Source: JAYQUR01 sp038133505 (GTDB lineage: Bacteria; Pseudomonadota; Alphaproteobacteria; MPNO01; UBA830). From it: DNA of 20,237 nucleotides. This document shows, in pieces, positions 1 through 6,765 of the stretch. The translations under genes were made by a program, and so were the position numbers. Position 1 is the stretch's first letter, and each line of letters starts with the position of its first letter. The stretch covers positions 1-20,237 of the forward strand of contig JAYPTI010000042.1 in NCBI GenBank assembly GCA_038133505.1, in the 5' to 3' direction. Under the pieces are notes generated by a model. The model saw only the letters and a program-made list of their open reading frames with translations, made no database searches and was not told where the DNA came from.

Positions 1-259
1 CGATGATGAGCACCTCGCGCGCCGCGCCGTGCGCGAACATCGGCACGTGCGCGATCATCTCGTGATAGCACGCCTCGTCGTGTTCGGTGGTCTGGACGAT
101 CCCGTCGAGCGCGAGAACCCGACCGAAATAGGGGTTCTCGAAGACAACGAGATCCTGCATCCCGGTGTTCGACCGGTGAAGGATCTCGCCGACGGCGAAG
201 CGCTGCTGGAATGCGGGGTGGAGCGTCTCGGAAAACCAGCTTTCCGTGCCGTCCGTCAC
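1..259 (-). CDS. speE: Spermidine synthase, N-terminal part (runs off the left edge)
   Basis: This is the first 86 codons of a putrescine aminopropyltransferase, which makes spermidine from putrescine and decarboxylated AdoMet in the cytoplasm. The visible N-terminus has the family's beta-strand domain, with NPYFGRVLALDGIVQTTEHD followed by YHEMIAHVP, a clear spermidine synthase signature (LDGxxQxTExDExxYHEM). The Rossmann methyltransferase-like core lies outside the window. The start is a GTG at 259-257 whose last two bases are the first two of the speD stop codon (GTGA overlap), so the two genes are almost certainly translationally coupled. SpeD supplies the decarboxylated AdoMet that SpeE uses, which supports both calls. 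The ORF is open at base 1. Confidence 0.93.
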   Translation of the reverse strand, partial: MTDGTESWFSETLHPAFQQRFAVGEILHRSNTGMQDLVVFENPYFGRVLALDGIVQTTEHDEACYHEMIAHVPMFAHGAAREVLII

Positions 260-747
260 CCCACTATGCCGCGCTTCTGCTCGGAAATCTCTGACCGCTC
301 GGGGCGGAAATAGTCCTTGAGGACGTTGGCGGCCTCCATCGGACGGCAGTTGCCGCACATGAAGACGTCGAACGCCGCGTAGTCCATCTCGGGCCAGGTG
401 TGGACGCTGATGTGGCTTTCGGCCAGCACCGCGACGCCCGAGACGCCGCCGCCGCCGCCGAATTCGTGCACGTGGACATGCAGAACGGTAGCGCCCGCGG
501 TTTCGGCGGCTTCGCAAAGCGCCTTTTCCATCAGGTCGGGGTCGTTGAGACGCGAGGCGCCCCAGTAGTCGATCAGGAGGTGCGAACCCGCATAGGTCAG
601 ACCGTCCTTGTGGATGAGATAATCCCGCACTTCGTCAGCGGGTTTCGATCGCACATGCTCATGAAACGCGAATGATCCCTCGGCATGGGTGTCATTGTGA
701 GCACATGCCGTCGAAACCGACTCAATCAACGAAGCGGATTTGTCCAT
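256..747 (-). CDS. speD: S-adenosylmethionine decarboxylase proenzyme
   Basis: This 163-residue pyruvoyl enzyme decarboxylates AdoMet to provide the aminopropyl donor for spermidine. The self-cleavage motif AESHISVHTWPE is at about residues 109-120. By family knowledge, Ser111 becomes the pyruvoyl group after cleavage behind Glu110. His116 and Cys131 (in CGNC) fall at the spacing of the processing and catalytic His and Cys of the Thermotoga enzyme. I chose the ATG at 747 because AGGAGG lies 8 bases upstream; an in-frame extension to 780 has no such site. The N-terminus is longer than in the roughly 120-130-residue Bacillus and Thermotoga type. A run of five glycines (residues 97-101) sits before VSGVAVLAES. 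It overlaps speE by GTGA. Confidence 0.95.
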   Translation of the reverse strand: MDKSASLIESVSTACAHNDTHAEGSFAFHEHVRSKPADEVRDYLIHKDGLTYAGSHLLIDYWGASRLNDPDLMEKALCEAAETAGATVLHVHVHEFGGGGGVSGVAVLAESHISVHTWPEMDYAAFDVFMCGNCRPMEAANVLKDYFRPERSEISEQKRGIVG

Positions 748-794
748 CCATAGGGCCTCCTGGCGTGCGCATGCGCGCACGTTTACGGGTTACG

Positions 795-820
795 AAAAAG
801 CGCGGCCTTATCGCGTTTTT
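795..820 (-). terminator. Candidate hairpin terminator after the acyl-CoA dehydrogenase gene
   Basis: CGCG at 801-804 pairs with CGCG at 812-815 around a 7-base loop, and flanking AAAAA (795-799) pairs with TTTTT (816-820) across one bulged G. On the minus strand the stem is followed by a T run, as in a Rho-independent terminator, and it lies about 50 bases after the stop at 872. The GC stem is short, so termination may be weak. The rest of the 748-871 spacer holds the speD leader and a 10-base palindrome GCGCATGCGC at 767-776. Confidence 0.45.
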
Positions 821-871
821 GACCCCTAAATGCAAGAAGAATCGTGAAGAAACGCGGGGCTTATCCGAAAA

Positions 872-2629
872 TCAGAACGCGGCATCGGCGAGTGCCATGA
901 TGTCGTCCGGCCCGGCAGTCGCCGCCTTGGCGTGGGCCGACACCTGGGGCAGCAGATTAGCCGCGTAGAAGCGGGCCGTTGCCAGTTTCGCGTCGTAAAA
1001 GTCGCCGTCTCCGGCGTTTTCCGCCGCGATATTCGCCGATTTTGCCATCATCCAGCCGCCGGTCAGCAGCCCCATCGCCTTGAGATAGGGCGTCGCGCCC
1101 GACAGCGAGCGCCGCGGATCGTCGCCCGGATCGGCCAGGAGCCAGTCGGTCGCGCCGGCGAAGGCGTCGAGCGCGGACGAGAACGCCTCGGCGATGCCCG
1201 AATCGGCGATCTCCAGCGACCGCATTTCGTCCATCAGCTCCGCCAGCGCCTCACCGCCGTCCCGCTGGATCTTGCGGCCGACGAGGTCCATCGCCTGGAT
1301 GCCGTTGGTGCCTTCGTAGATCGGCGTGATCCGGCAGTCGCGGTAGTACTGGGCGGCGCCCGTCTCCTCGATGAAGCCGGCGCCGCCGTGAATCTGTACC
1401 CCGATCGACGCCGTTTCGACGCCGTTGTCGGTCGACCAGGCCTTGACGATCGGCACCAACAAGTCGACGCGCCGCTGCGCGGCGCCCCGCACGTCGTCTT
1501 CCGGGTGCCGGTGCGCGATGTCGAGCTGCGCCGCGACGTAGCAGCCCAGCGCCCGGGACGCTTCGGTCTGAGCGCGCATCAGCATCAGGTTCCGGCGCAC
1601 GTCCGGATGACGGATGATGGCGACGTCGCCGGCGGCCGGGTCGGCCGGGTCGCGGCCCTGCACGCGCTCGCGGGCATAGTCCGCGGCATGCTGATAGGCA
1701 CGTTCCGCGATGCCCACGCCCTCGCGCCCGACGGCGAGCCGAGCGCTGTTCATCATCGCGAACATGTATTCCATGCCGCGGCATTCCTCGCCGACCAGAT
1801 AGCCTATGGCGCCTTCGTTCTCGCCGAACTGCATCACACAGGTCGGGCTGCCGTGAATGCCGAGCTTGTGCTCCAGCGACACGGCGCGGAGATCGTTGCG
1901 GTCGCCGAGCGATCCGTCGTCGTTGACGAGGAACTTGGGCACGATGAACAGGGAGATTCCCCGCGTGCCGGGAGGCGCATCGGGCGTGCGGGCGAGGACC
2001 ATGTGGACGATGTTGTCCGTCATGTCGTGTTCGCCCCAGGTCGTGAAAATCTTCTGGCCGGTGATGCGATAGTGATTGCCGTCGGGCACTGCGCGGGTCC
2101 GCAGCGCGCCGACGTCAGAACCGGCGCCCGGCTCGGTCAGCACCATCGTGCCCGTCCATTCGCCGGTGACGAGCTTCGGCATCCACTTCGCCTTCTGCGC
2201 GTCGGAGCCAAAACGTTCGAGGCATTCGACGGCGGCGATGGTAAGCACCGGGCATAGCATGAAGGCGAGGTTCGCCGAGTCCCACATTTCGAAAACCGGC
2301 GTCGCGACAAGGAGGGGCAGGCCCTGACCGCCGATTTCGGGGTCGAACTGGATGCCGTTCCAGCCGCCTTCCACATAGGCCTGGTAGGCCTCGCGGAAAC
2401 CGGTCGGCGTGACGACGACGCCGTTCTCCAGCCGCGAGCCTTCGAGATCGCCGCCGCGGTTGAGCGGCGACAGCACGTCGCGGCCCATCTTGCCGGCTTC
2501 CTCGAGCACAGCACGGACGAGGTCCGGCGTCGCTTCCTCGTAGCCCGGCAGCGCCGTGACCTGGTGGAGGCCGACGAGTTCCTCGATCACGAACTGCATC
2601 TCGCGCAGCGGCGGATTGTATTCTGCCAT
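872..2629 (-). CDS. Acyl-CoA dehydrogenase, long DmdC-like type with extra C-terminal domain
   Basis: This 585-residue FAD enzyme belongs to the acyl-CoA dehydrogenase family and introduces an alpha-beta double bond into an acyl-CoA. TEPGAGSD (about 165-172) is the family flavin/substrate signature. GVQIHGGAGFIEE (about 410-422) and PIYEGTNGIQ (about 436-445) follow, with Glu439 in the catalytic-base position. About 130 residues beyond the normal end, plus the N-terminal extension, fit the roughly 600-residue subgroup that includes 3-methylmercaptopropionyl-CoA dehydrogenase DmdC. Subgroup membership does not prove that substrate, because many are general fatty or branched acyl-CoA enzymes. 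AGGAGG overlaps the stop of the upstream FAD dehydrogenase gene, ten bases away, so the two are co-transcribed. No ETF or enoyl-CoA hydratase gene is in the window. Confidence 0.92.
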   Translation of the reverse strand: MAEYNPPLREMQFVIEELVGLHQVTALPGYEEATPDLVRAVLEEAGKMGRDVLSPLNRGGDLEGSRLENGVVVTPTGFREAYQAYVEGGWNGIQFDPEIGGQGLPLLVATPVFEMWDSANLAFMLCPVLTIAAVECLERFGSDAQKAKWMPKLVTGEWTGTMVLTEPGAGSDVGALRTRAVPDGNHYRITGQKIFTTWGEHDMTDNIVHMVLARTPDAPPGTRGISLFIVPKFLVNDDGSLGDRNDLRAVSLEHKLGIHGSPTCVMQFGENEGAIGYLVGEECRGMEYMFAMMNSARLAVGREGVGIAERAYQHAADYARERVQGRDPADPAAGDVAIIRHPDVRRNLMLMRAQTEASRALGCYVAAQLDIAHRHPEDDVRGAAQRRVDLLVPIVKAWSTDNGVETASIGVQIHGGAGFIEETGAAQYYRDCRITPIYEGTNGIQAMDLVGRKIQRDGGEALAELMDEMRSLEIADSGIAEAFSSALDAFAGATDWLLADPGDDPRRSLSGATPYLKAMGLLTGGWMMAKSANIAAENAGDGDFYDAKLATARFYAANLLPQVSAHAKAATAGPDDIMALADAAF

Positions 2630-2639
2630 CGTTTGCCTC

Positions 2640-4076
2640 CTAGAGAACCTTGCCCGGGTTCATGATTCCGTTCGGGTCGAGCGTCGCCTTGATCGCGCGC
2701 ATCACGTCGAGCGCCTCCGGCGACTTGTAGTGTTCCAGTTCGCCGCGGCGCAGCCGGCCGATGCCGTGCTCGGCGCTGATCGACCCGCCCATGGCGACCG
2801 TGCGGTCGTAGACGATCTTGTGAATATCGGGCTCCAGCGCCTTGAAGGCGTCGTCGCTCATGTCTTCCGGCCGGCTCATGTTGAAATGGACGTTGCCGTC
2901 GCCGACATGGCCGAACGCGCAGGGGCGGATGCCGGGGATGCGGTCCTTAAGCTCCGCGGTTACCTCGACCAGCAGGTCCGCGACCTTAGAAACGGGGACC
3001 GAGACATCGTGCTTGGAGCTCGCACCCTCGTATTTCTGCGCTTCCGGGATGGTCTCGCGGATGCGCCAGAAATCCTTCGCCTGCTGGCCGCTCTCGGCGA
3101 AGACTGCGTCGAGCACCCGCCCGTCCTCCATCGCGCCGCCGAGCACGGCTTCCAGCATCTCGCGCAAACCGGCGGCCGCGCCTTTGCCGGCCGCGATCTC
3201 GATCATGACGTAATGGTCGTAGACGTCCGCCAGCGGATCGCGCGTATCCGCGATGTGTTCGAGCGCGAACGCGATCGCCGTCCGCTGCATGTACTCGAAC
3301 GTGATGACCCGGTCGTCGGTCGTGGCGCGGGCACGCGCCAGAAGCTCCACGGCGGCATGTTCGTCGCGCACCGCGCAGAACGCGGTCTGAATGTCGGCCG
3401 GTTTGGGAAACAGCTTCAGGCAGGCGGCCGTGATGATACCGAGGGTGCCCTCCGCGCCGATGAACAGGTGTTTCAGATCGTAGCCGGTGTTGTCCTTGCG
3501 GAGCCCCGTCAGCCCGTTCCAGATGCGCCCGTCGGGCAGCACCGCCTCGAGGCCGAGGCACAGGTCGCGCGCCGGGCCGTAGCGCAGCACGCCCGTGCCG
3601 CCCGCGTTGGTCGACAGGTTGCCGCCGATCCGGGCCGTGCCCTCGCCGCCGAGGCTGAGCGGGAAGTAACGGTCCGCCTCGTCCGCGAATTTCTGGACGT
3701 CGGCGAGAATGACGCCCGCCTCGACCGTGATCGTGTAATTGAGCGTATCGAGTTCGCGCACCTTGTTCATGCGGGTGAGCGACAGCAGGATCTCGCCGCC
3801 GTGCTCGTAGGGCGTCGCCCCGCCGCACAGGCCCGTGTTGCCGCCCTGCGGGACGATGGGGGTGCCCGTCTCGTTGCAGATTCTGACGACGTCGGCGACT
3901 TCCTCGGTGGTCGCCGGCCGCACCACCATCGGCGAGGCGCCGACATAGTAGCCGCGCTCGTCGTGCAGGTAGGGCGCCTTGTCGTTGTCGTCGACGATGA
4001 TGCCGGCGTCGCCGACGACCGCGCGGATGCGCTCAAGGATGCTGTCGTCGATCTGTTTAACGGCGGTCGCGTTCAT
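2640..4076 (-). CDS. FAD-binding 2-hydroxyacid dehydrogenase (GlcD / D-2-hydroxyglutarate dehydrogenase family)
   Basis: This 478-residue enzyme of the VAO/PCMH flavin fold oxidises a D-2-hydroxyacid such as D-lactate, glycolate or D-2-hydroxyglutarate to the 2-oxoacid. The FAD-binding PQGGNTGLCGGA (about residues 75-86), NLSTNAGGTGVLRYG and FIGAEGTLGIIT are all present. The C-terminal oxidase domain has HVGDGNVHFN, the metal/substrate histidine motif, and SAEHGIG, and ends with the typical NPGKVL. I chose the ATG at 4076 because it matches the usual family start; an in-frame ATG at 4133 would add 19 low-complexity residues. Only a weak GGGAC-type ribosome site precedes it. It directly precedes the acyl-CoA dehydrogenase gene. 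The exact substrate cannot be read from the sequence. Confidence 0.9.
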   Translation of the reverse strand: MNATAVKQIDDSILERIRAVVGDAGIIVDDNDKAPYLHDERGYYVGASPMVVRPATTEEVADVVRICNETGTPIVPQGGNTGLCGGATPYEHGGEILLSLTRMNKVRELDTLNYTITVEAGVILADVQKFADEADRYFPLSLGGEGTARIGGNLSTNAGGTGVLRYGPARDLCLGLEAVLPDGRIWNGLTGLRKDNTGYDLKHLFIGAEGTLGIITAACLKLFPKPADIQTAFCAVRDEHAAVELLARARATTDDRVITFEYMQRTAIAFALEHIADTRDPLADVYDHYVMIEIAAGKGAAAGLREMLEAVLGGAMEDGRVLDAVFAESGQQAKDFWRIRETIPEAQKYEGASSKHDVSVPVSKVADLLVEVTAELKDRIPGIRPCAFGHVGDGNVHFNMSRPEDMSDDAFKALEPDIHKIVYDRTVAMGGSISAEHGIGRLRRGELEHYKSPEALDVMRAIKATLDPNGIMNPGKVL

Positions 4077-4115
4077 GATCGGTCGTCCCGGTTGTCCGCT
4101 TCCAGAATTACTGGA

Positions 4116-4128
4116 TGGCGGTCCGCCA
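4116..4128. promoter_or_regulatory. Inverted repeat in the tsaC to FAD-dehydrogenase spacer
   Basis: TGGCGG and CCGCCA are perfect 6-base arms around a single T, in the 71-base gap between the tsaC stop (4148) and the downstream start (4076). A second small repeat, TCCAG-AATTA-CTGGA, sits just beside it at 4101-4115. They could be an operator or leader hairpin for the FAD dehydrogenase/acyl-CoA dehydrogenase pair. In GC-rich DNA short repeats like this also arise by chance. Confidence 0.25.
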
Positions 4129-4147
4129 GGCAACGGTGGAGCGGGGA

Positions 4148-5092
4148 TTATCGCGGCGCGGCGGCGCGTTTCAGTCGGTCGTTGATCGCAAGCCCGAGGC
4201 CTTCGTCCGGGATCGGCACGACGGCTATCCTGTCGTGGCGGCCGTCGAGATCGCGCAGAAAGGCGAACAGGTTGGCGGCCGCCTCGCGCAGATCGCCCCG
4301 CGGGCTGAGGTTCAGCTCTTCCGCGGCGCCGGTGAGGGACCGGTCGCCGAAGGACAGCAACGCTTCTCCGGCGGCAACCGAGGTTGCGTCCAGGCGGAGC
4401 GTCGCGTCCGGCGCGTAATGGCTTTCCAGCATGCCGGGCGAGGCGGGCGCATCCGAGCTCCCGGTCGCGATCTCGACGCGGGCGGCGACGGCGCTCAGCT
4501 CTTCGGCGGTCACGCCGCCGGGGCGCAGGATCGTCGCCGTGCCCTCCTCGCAGGCGACGACCGTCGACTCCACGCCGACCGGGCAGGGGCCGGCATCGAC
4601 GATCAGATCGACGGCGTCTCCCAACGACTGCGCGACGTGTTCCGCGCGGGTCGGGCTGACGGAACCGGACGCGTTCGCGCTCGGCGCGGCGACGGGAACG
4701 CCGGCGGCGTCGATGATCGCGCGCGCGACCTCGTGCGCGGGCACGCGGATCGCGATCGTCTCCAGCCCCGCGCTCGCCAGCAGCGAGACCGGCGAGCCTT
4801 CAAGGCGGGGCAGCACCAGCGTCAGCGCGCCCGGCCAGAAACGCGCCGCCAGGTCTTCCGACAGCGGGTCGAACCGGACGAGGGCCCGCGCGGCGGCGAG
4901 CGAGGTGACATGAACGATCAGCGGGTTGAAGCTCGGCCGCTTCTTGGCCTCGAAGATTGCGGCGACCGCGCTGTCCGACGTCGCGTCGGCACCGAGCCCG
5001 TAGACGGTTTCGGTCGGGAAGGCGACCAGCCGCCCGGCCCGCAGCGCGTCGGCGGCCTGGCGGATCGCATCGGGGCTCGCGGCGAGGATCAT
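4148..5092 (-). CDS. tsaC: L-threonylcarbamoyladenylate synthase (TsaC/Sua5 type)
   Basis: This cytoplasmic enzyme of 314 residues makes threonylcarbamoyl-AMP from threonine, bicarbonate and ATP, the first step of the t6A37 tRNA modification. The YrdC domain fills the first 200 or so residues: FPTETVYGLGADA, AKKRPSFNPLIVH and APSANASGSVSPT are all visible. A C-terminal Sua5 domain follows, linked by PGMLESHYAP, so this is the longer Sua5-like form and not the short E. coli TsaC form. The ATG at 5092 overlaps the cysQ stop as ATGA; the longer in-frame extension lies wholly inside cysQ and is not protein-like. Translational coupling to cysQ is likely. Confidence 0.95.
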   Translation of the reverse strand: MILAASPDAIRQAADALRAGRLVAFPTETVYGLGADATSDSAVAAIFEAKKRPSFNPLIVHVTSLAAARALVRFDPLSEDLAARFWPGALTLVLPRLEGSPVSLLASAGLETIAIRVPAHEVARAIIDAAGVPVAAPSANASGSVSPTRAEHVAQSLGDAVDLIVDAGPCPVGVESTVVACEEGTATILRPGGVTAEELSAVAARVEIATGSSDAPASPGMLESHYAPDATLRLDATSVAAGEALLSFGDRSLTGAAEELNLSPRGDLREAAANLFAFLRDLDGRHDRIAVVPIPDEGLGLAINDRLKRAAAPR

Positions 5093-5889
5093 TCCCGCCC
5101 GCGGGCAATGAATTCGGGGTTCAGCCAGCCGCCGGACTTGCCGTAGCCGAGATCGGCGCCGTCCAGCGTCCGCACGCTGCCGCCGGCACCGATCAGCACG
5201 GCATGGCCGGCGGCGGTATCCCATTCGCAGGTCGGCCCGTAGCGCGGATAGAAATCCGCGTCTCCGGCCGCCACGAGGCAGAATTTGAGCGAACTGCCGG
5301 CGGTCACGTGGCCGCCGACCTTCATGTCCGCCAGCAGCGCTTCGAGCTTGTCCTTGTCTCCATGCGACCGGCTGGAGACAACGATCGCGCCCGTGTCCGG
5401 GATGTTGCGTGCGGAGATCGCGGTCCAGGCCTTGTCGTCTTCTCTTTTCTCCGCCGTTCCCGGCCCGCAGGCGCGAAAGGCGCGGTCGAGGGCCGGCGCG
5501 GCGACGATCCCGAGGACCGGCGCGCCGTTCTCGATCAGCGCGATATTGACCGTGAATTCGCCGTTACGGCGCAGGAATTCCTTCGTGCCGTCGAGCGGGT
5601 CGACGAGCCAGAAGGACGTTCCCGTGACCGCCTCGTCGTTTCCGTTCGCGGCCGCTTCCTCGCCGATCGCGGCAACCCCCGGCAGCAGGTCGCGCAGCGC
5701 CGGCAGGATCAGCGCCTCGGCGCGCTCGTCCGCTTCCGTCACCGGTGACGCGTCTTCCTTCCGGCGGACGTCGAAGTCCGTCGCATAGACCTCCATGACC
5801 AGCTTTCCCGCACGGTCCGCGATATCCGTAATCGCGTGCAGCAGGTCGCGGCGTTCGGTCTCCGAATAGCTCAACAATCGGTCCTTCAT
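5089..5889 (-). CDS. cysQ: 3'(2'),5'-bisphosphate nucleotidase CysQ
   Basis: This 266-residue protein of the inositol monophosphatase-like, Li+-sensitive Mg-dependent phosphatase superfamily removes the 3'-phosphate of PAP, recycling the by-product of sulfate assimilation. The metal-binding motifs are present in order: SPVTEADERAE (about 48-58), IGEEAA (75-80), WLVDPLDGTKEF (94-105) and CEWDTAAGHA (221-230). The length matches CysQ. The ATG at 5889 is the start expected from alignment with the family; the extra 107 codons upstream run across the divergent promoter and into the opposite gene. It is the first gene of the minus-strand run and overlaps tsaC by ATGA. Confidence 0.94.
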   Translation of the reverse strand: MKDRLLSYSETERRDLLHAITDIADRAGKLVMEVYATDFDVRRKEDASPVTEADERAEALILPALRDLLPGVAAIGEEAAANGNDEAVTGTSFWLVDPLDGTKEFLRRNGEFTVNIALIENGAPVLGIVAAPALDRAFRACGPGTAEKREDDKAWTAISARNIPDTGAIVVSSRSHGDKDKLEALLADMKVGGHVTAGSSLKFCLVAAGDADFYPRYGPTCEWDTAAGHAVLIGAGGSVRTLDGADLGYGKSGGWLNPEFIARGRE

Positions 5890-5929
5890 CGGGCGCGTGG
5901 GCGCGGAAAGCGCCTGTTTGCCACAATAA

Positions 5930-5965
5930 GGCCGGAATCGCACCGATTCGGTTAATCTTCCGGCC
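5930..5965. promoter_or_regulatory. Divergent cysQ / SRAP promoter region with nested inverted repeats and two GANTC sites
   Basis: GGCCGGAA (5930-5937) and TTCCGGCC (5958-5965) are 8-base arms of a perfect inverted repeat whose right arm abuts the SRAP start codon. Inside it GAATCG-CAC-CGATTC (5935-5949) forms a second repeat. Its two halves contain GAATC and GATTC, both matching GANTC, the CcrM methylation site of Alphaproteobacteria, with starts 10 bases apart. No Shine-Dalgarno sequence precedes the SRAP ATG. A regulatory role, for example through GcrA or methylation, is inferred. Confidence 0.4.
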
Positions 5966-6646
5966 ATGTGCGGAAGATACACGCTGGCGGTGACGCCCGA
6001 GTTGCTGCGGCAACTGTTCGGGTTCGTCTTCACGCCCAATCTCCAGCCGCGTTTCAACATCGCGCCCACACAGCAGGCGCCGGCGGTGCGTCCCGGCGAC
6101 GGCGGCCGGCGGATCGACTTGCTGCGCTGGGGCCTCATTCCGTCCTGGTCGAAGGATGCGTCCGTCGCCTCGAAGCTGATCAATGCCCGCGGCGAGACGG
6201 TCGCGGACAAGCCGTCCTTCCGCGCCGCCTTCGCCGAGCGGCGCTGCCTGATCCCGGCCGACGGTTTCTACGAATGGCGGACGGAAGACGGCAAGAAGCA
6301 GCCGTTCCGGATCGGCTTCAAGGGCGGCGCGCCGTTCGCCTTCGCCGGTCTGTGGGAGAGCTGGACGGTGCCGGACGGCCAGGCGGACGCGGGCGAGACG
6401 TGGGAGACGTTCTCGATCGTCACGACCGAGGCGAACGCGAAGCTGCGGCCGATCCATCACCGGATGCCGGTGATCGTCGCGCCGGACGATTACGAGACCT
6501 GGCTGACGGGAAATCCGGACGACGCGGGAAAGCTGCTGCGCCCGTTCCCGCCCGACGACATGGCGTTCTACCGGGTGACGACCCGGGTGAACAATGTCCG
6601 CAACGACGACGCGGAGTGCGTTATCCCCCTGTTGCGGACGGGGTGA
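5966..6646 (+). CDS. SRAP-domain protein (HMCES/YedK family, abasic-site crosslinking)
   Basis: The 226-residue protein begins MCGRY, so Cys2 becomes the N-terminal nucleophile that forms a thiazolidine crosslink with abasic sites in single-stranded DNA, as established for YedK and HMCES. Other conserved elements are LINARGET (Asn73), GFYEWR (Glu103) and IHHRMPVI (His164), matching the YedK active-site Asn, Glu and His. WGLIPSW is also typical. The start must be this ATG because Cys has to be residue 2. The gene is transcribed away from cysQ, and its start codon is only 8 bases after a possible -10-like TTAATC, so it may be translated from a leaderless mRNA (inference). A likely role is protecting replication forks at abasic sites. 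Confidence 0.94.
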   Translation: MCGRYTLAVTPELLRQLFGFVFTPNLQPRFNIAPTQQAPAVRPGDGGRRIDLLRWGLIPSWSKDASVASKLINARGETVADKPSFRAAFAERRCLIPADGFYEWRTEDGKKQPFRIGFKGGAPFAFAGLWESWTVPDGQADAGETWETFSIVTTEANAKLRPIHHRMPVIVAPDDYETWLTGNPDDAGKLLRPFPPDDMAFYRVTTRVNNVRNDDAECVIPLLRTG

Positions 6647-6720
6647 TACACCGAGAAAATACACCGCGCCCCCCGGATTTTTTGTCGGATTATTTTACGC
6701 ATTTGCCGGAGCGCGCTGTG

Positions 6721-6743
6721 TTCTGGGTAACAGAATCCCAGAA
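6721..6743. promoter_or_regulatory. Overlapping alternative inverted repeats upstream of the PEP-CTERM gene
   Basis: TTCTGGG (6721-6727) can pair with CCCAGAA (6737-6743), or its first five bases can pair with CAGAA at 6731-6735, giving two mutually exclusive small hairpins. The element ends 22 bases before the ATG at 6766. It could be an operator or a leader structure. The rest of the 6647-6765 spacer is AT-richer than the flanks and shows no gene. Confidence 0.25.
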
Positions 6744-6765
6744 AGCTGCGGTTGGAGGGTGTGGT

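Noticed and set aside
767..776. GCGCATGCGC palindrome in the speD leader as a riboswitch or operator
   Set aside because: Ten-base GC palindromes are common in this composition, and no known polyamine or SAM riboswitch fold was recognised.
932..2257. Long 441-codon open frame opposite the acyl-CoA dehydrogenase
   Set aside because: It lies wholly antisense to a gene with clear catalytic motifs; the protein is Arg/His/Val-rich without any recognisable domain, typical of shadow frames in GC-rich DNA.
2556..4418. 620-codon open frame opposite the FAD dehydrogenase
   Set aside because: It crosses three real minus-strand genes and is a composition artefact.
5890..6210. N-terminal extension of cysQ by 107 codons
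   Set aside because: It would overlap the start of the divergent SRAP gene and has no CysQ similarity; family length fits the ATG at 5889.
5564..6664. 366-codon minus-strand frame over the SRAP gene and cysQ
   Set aside because: It is a shadow of SRAP and cysQ, both of which have conserved active-site residues.
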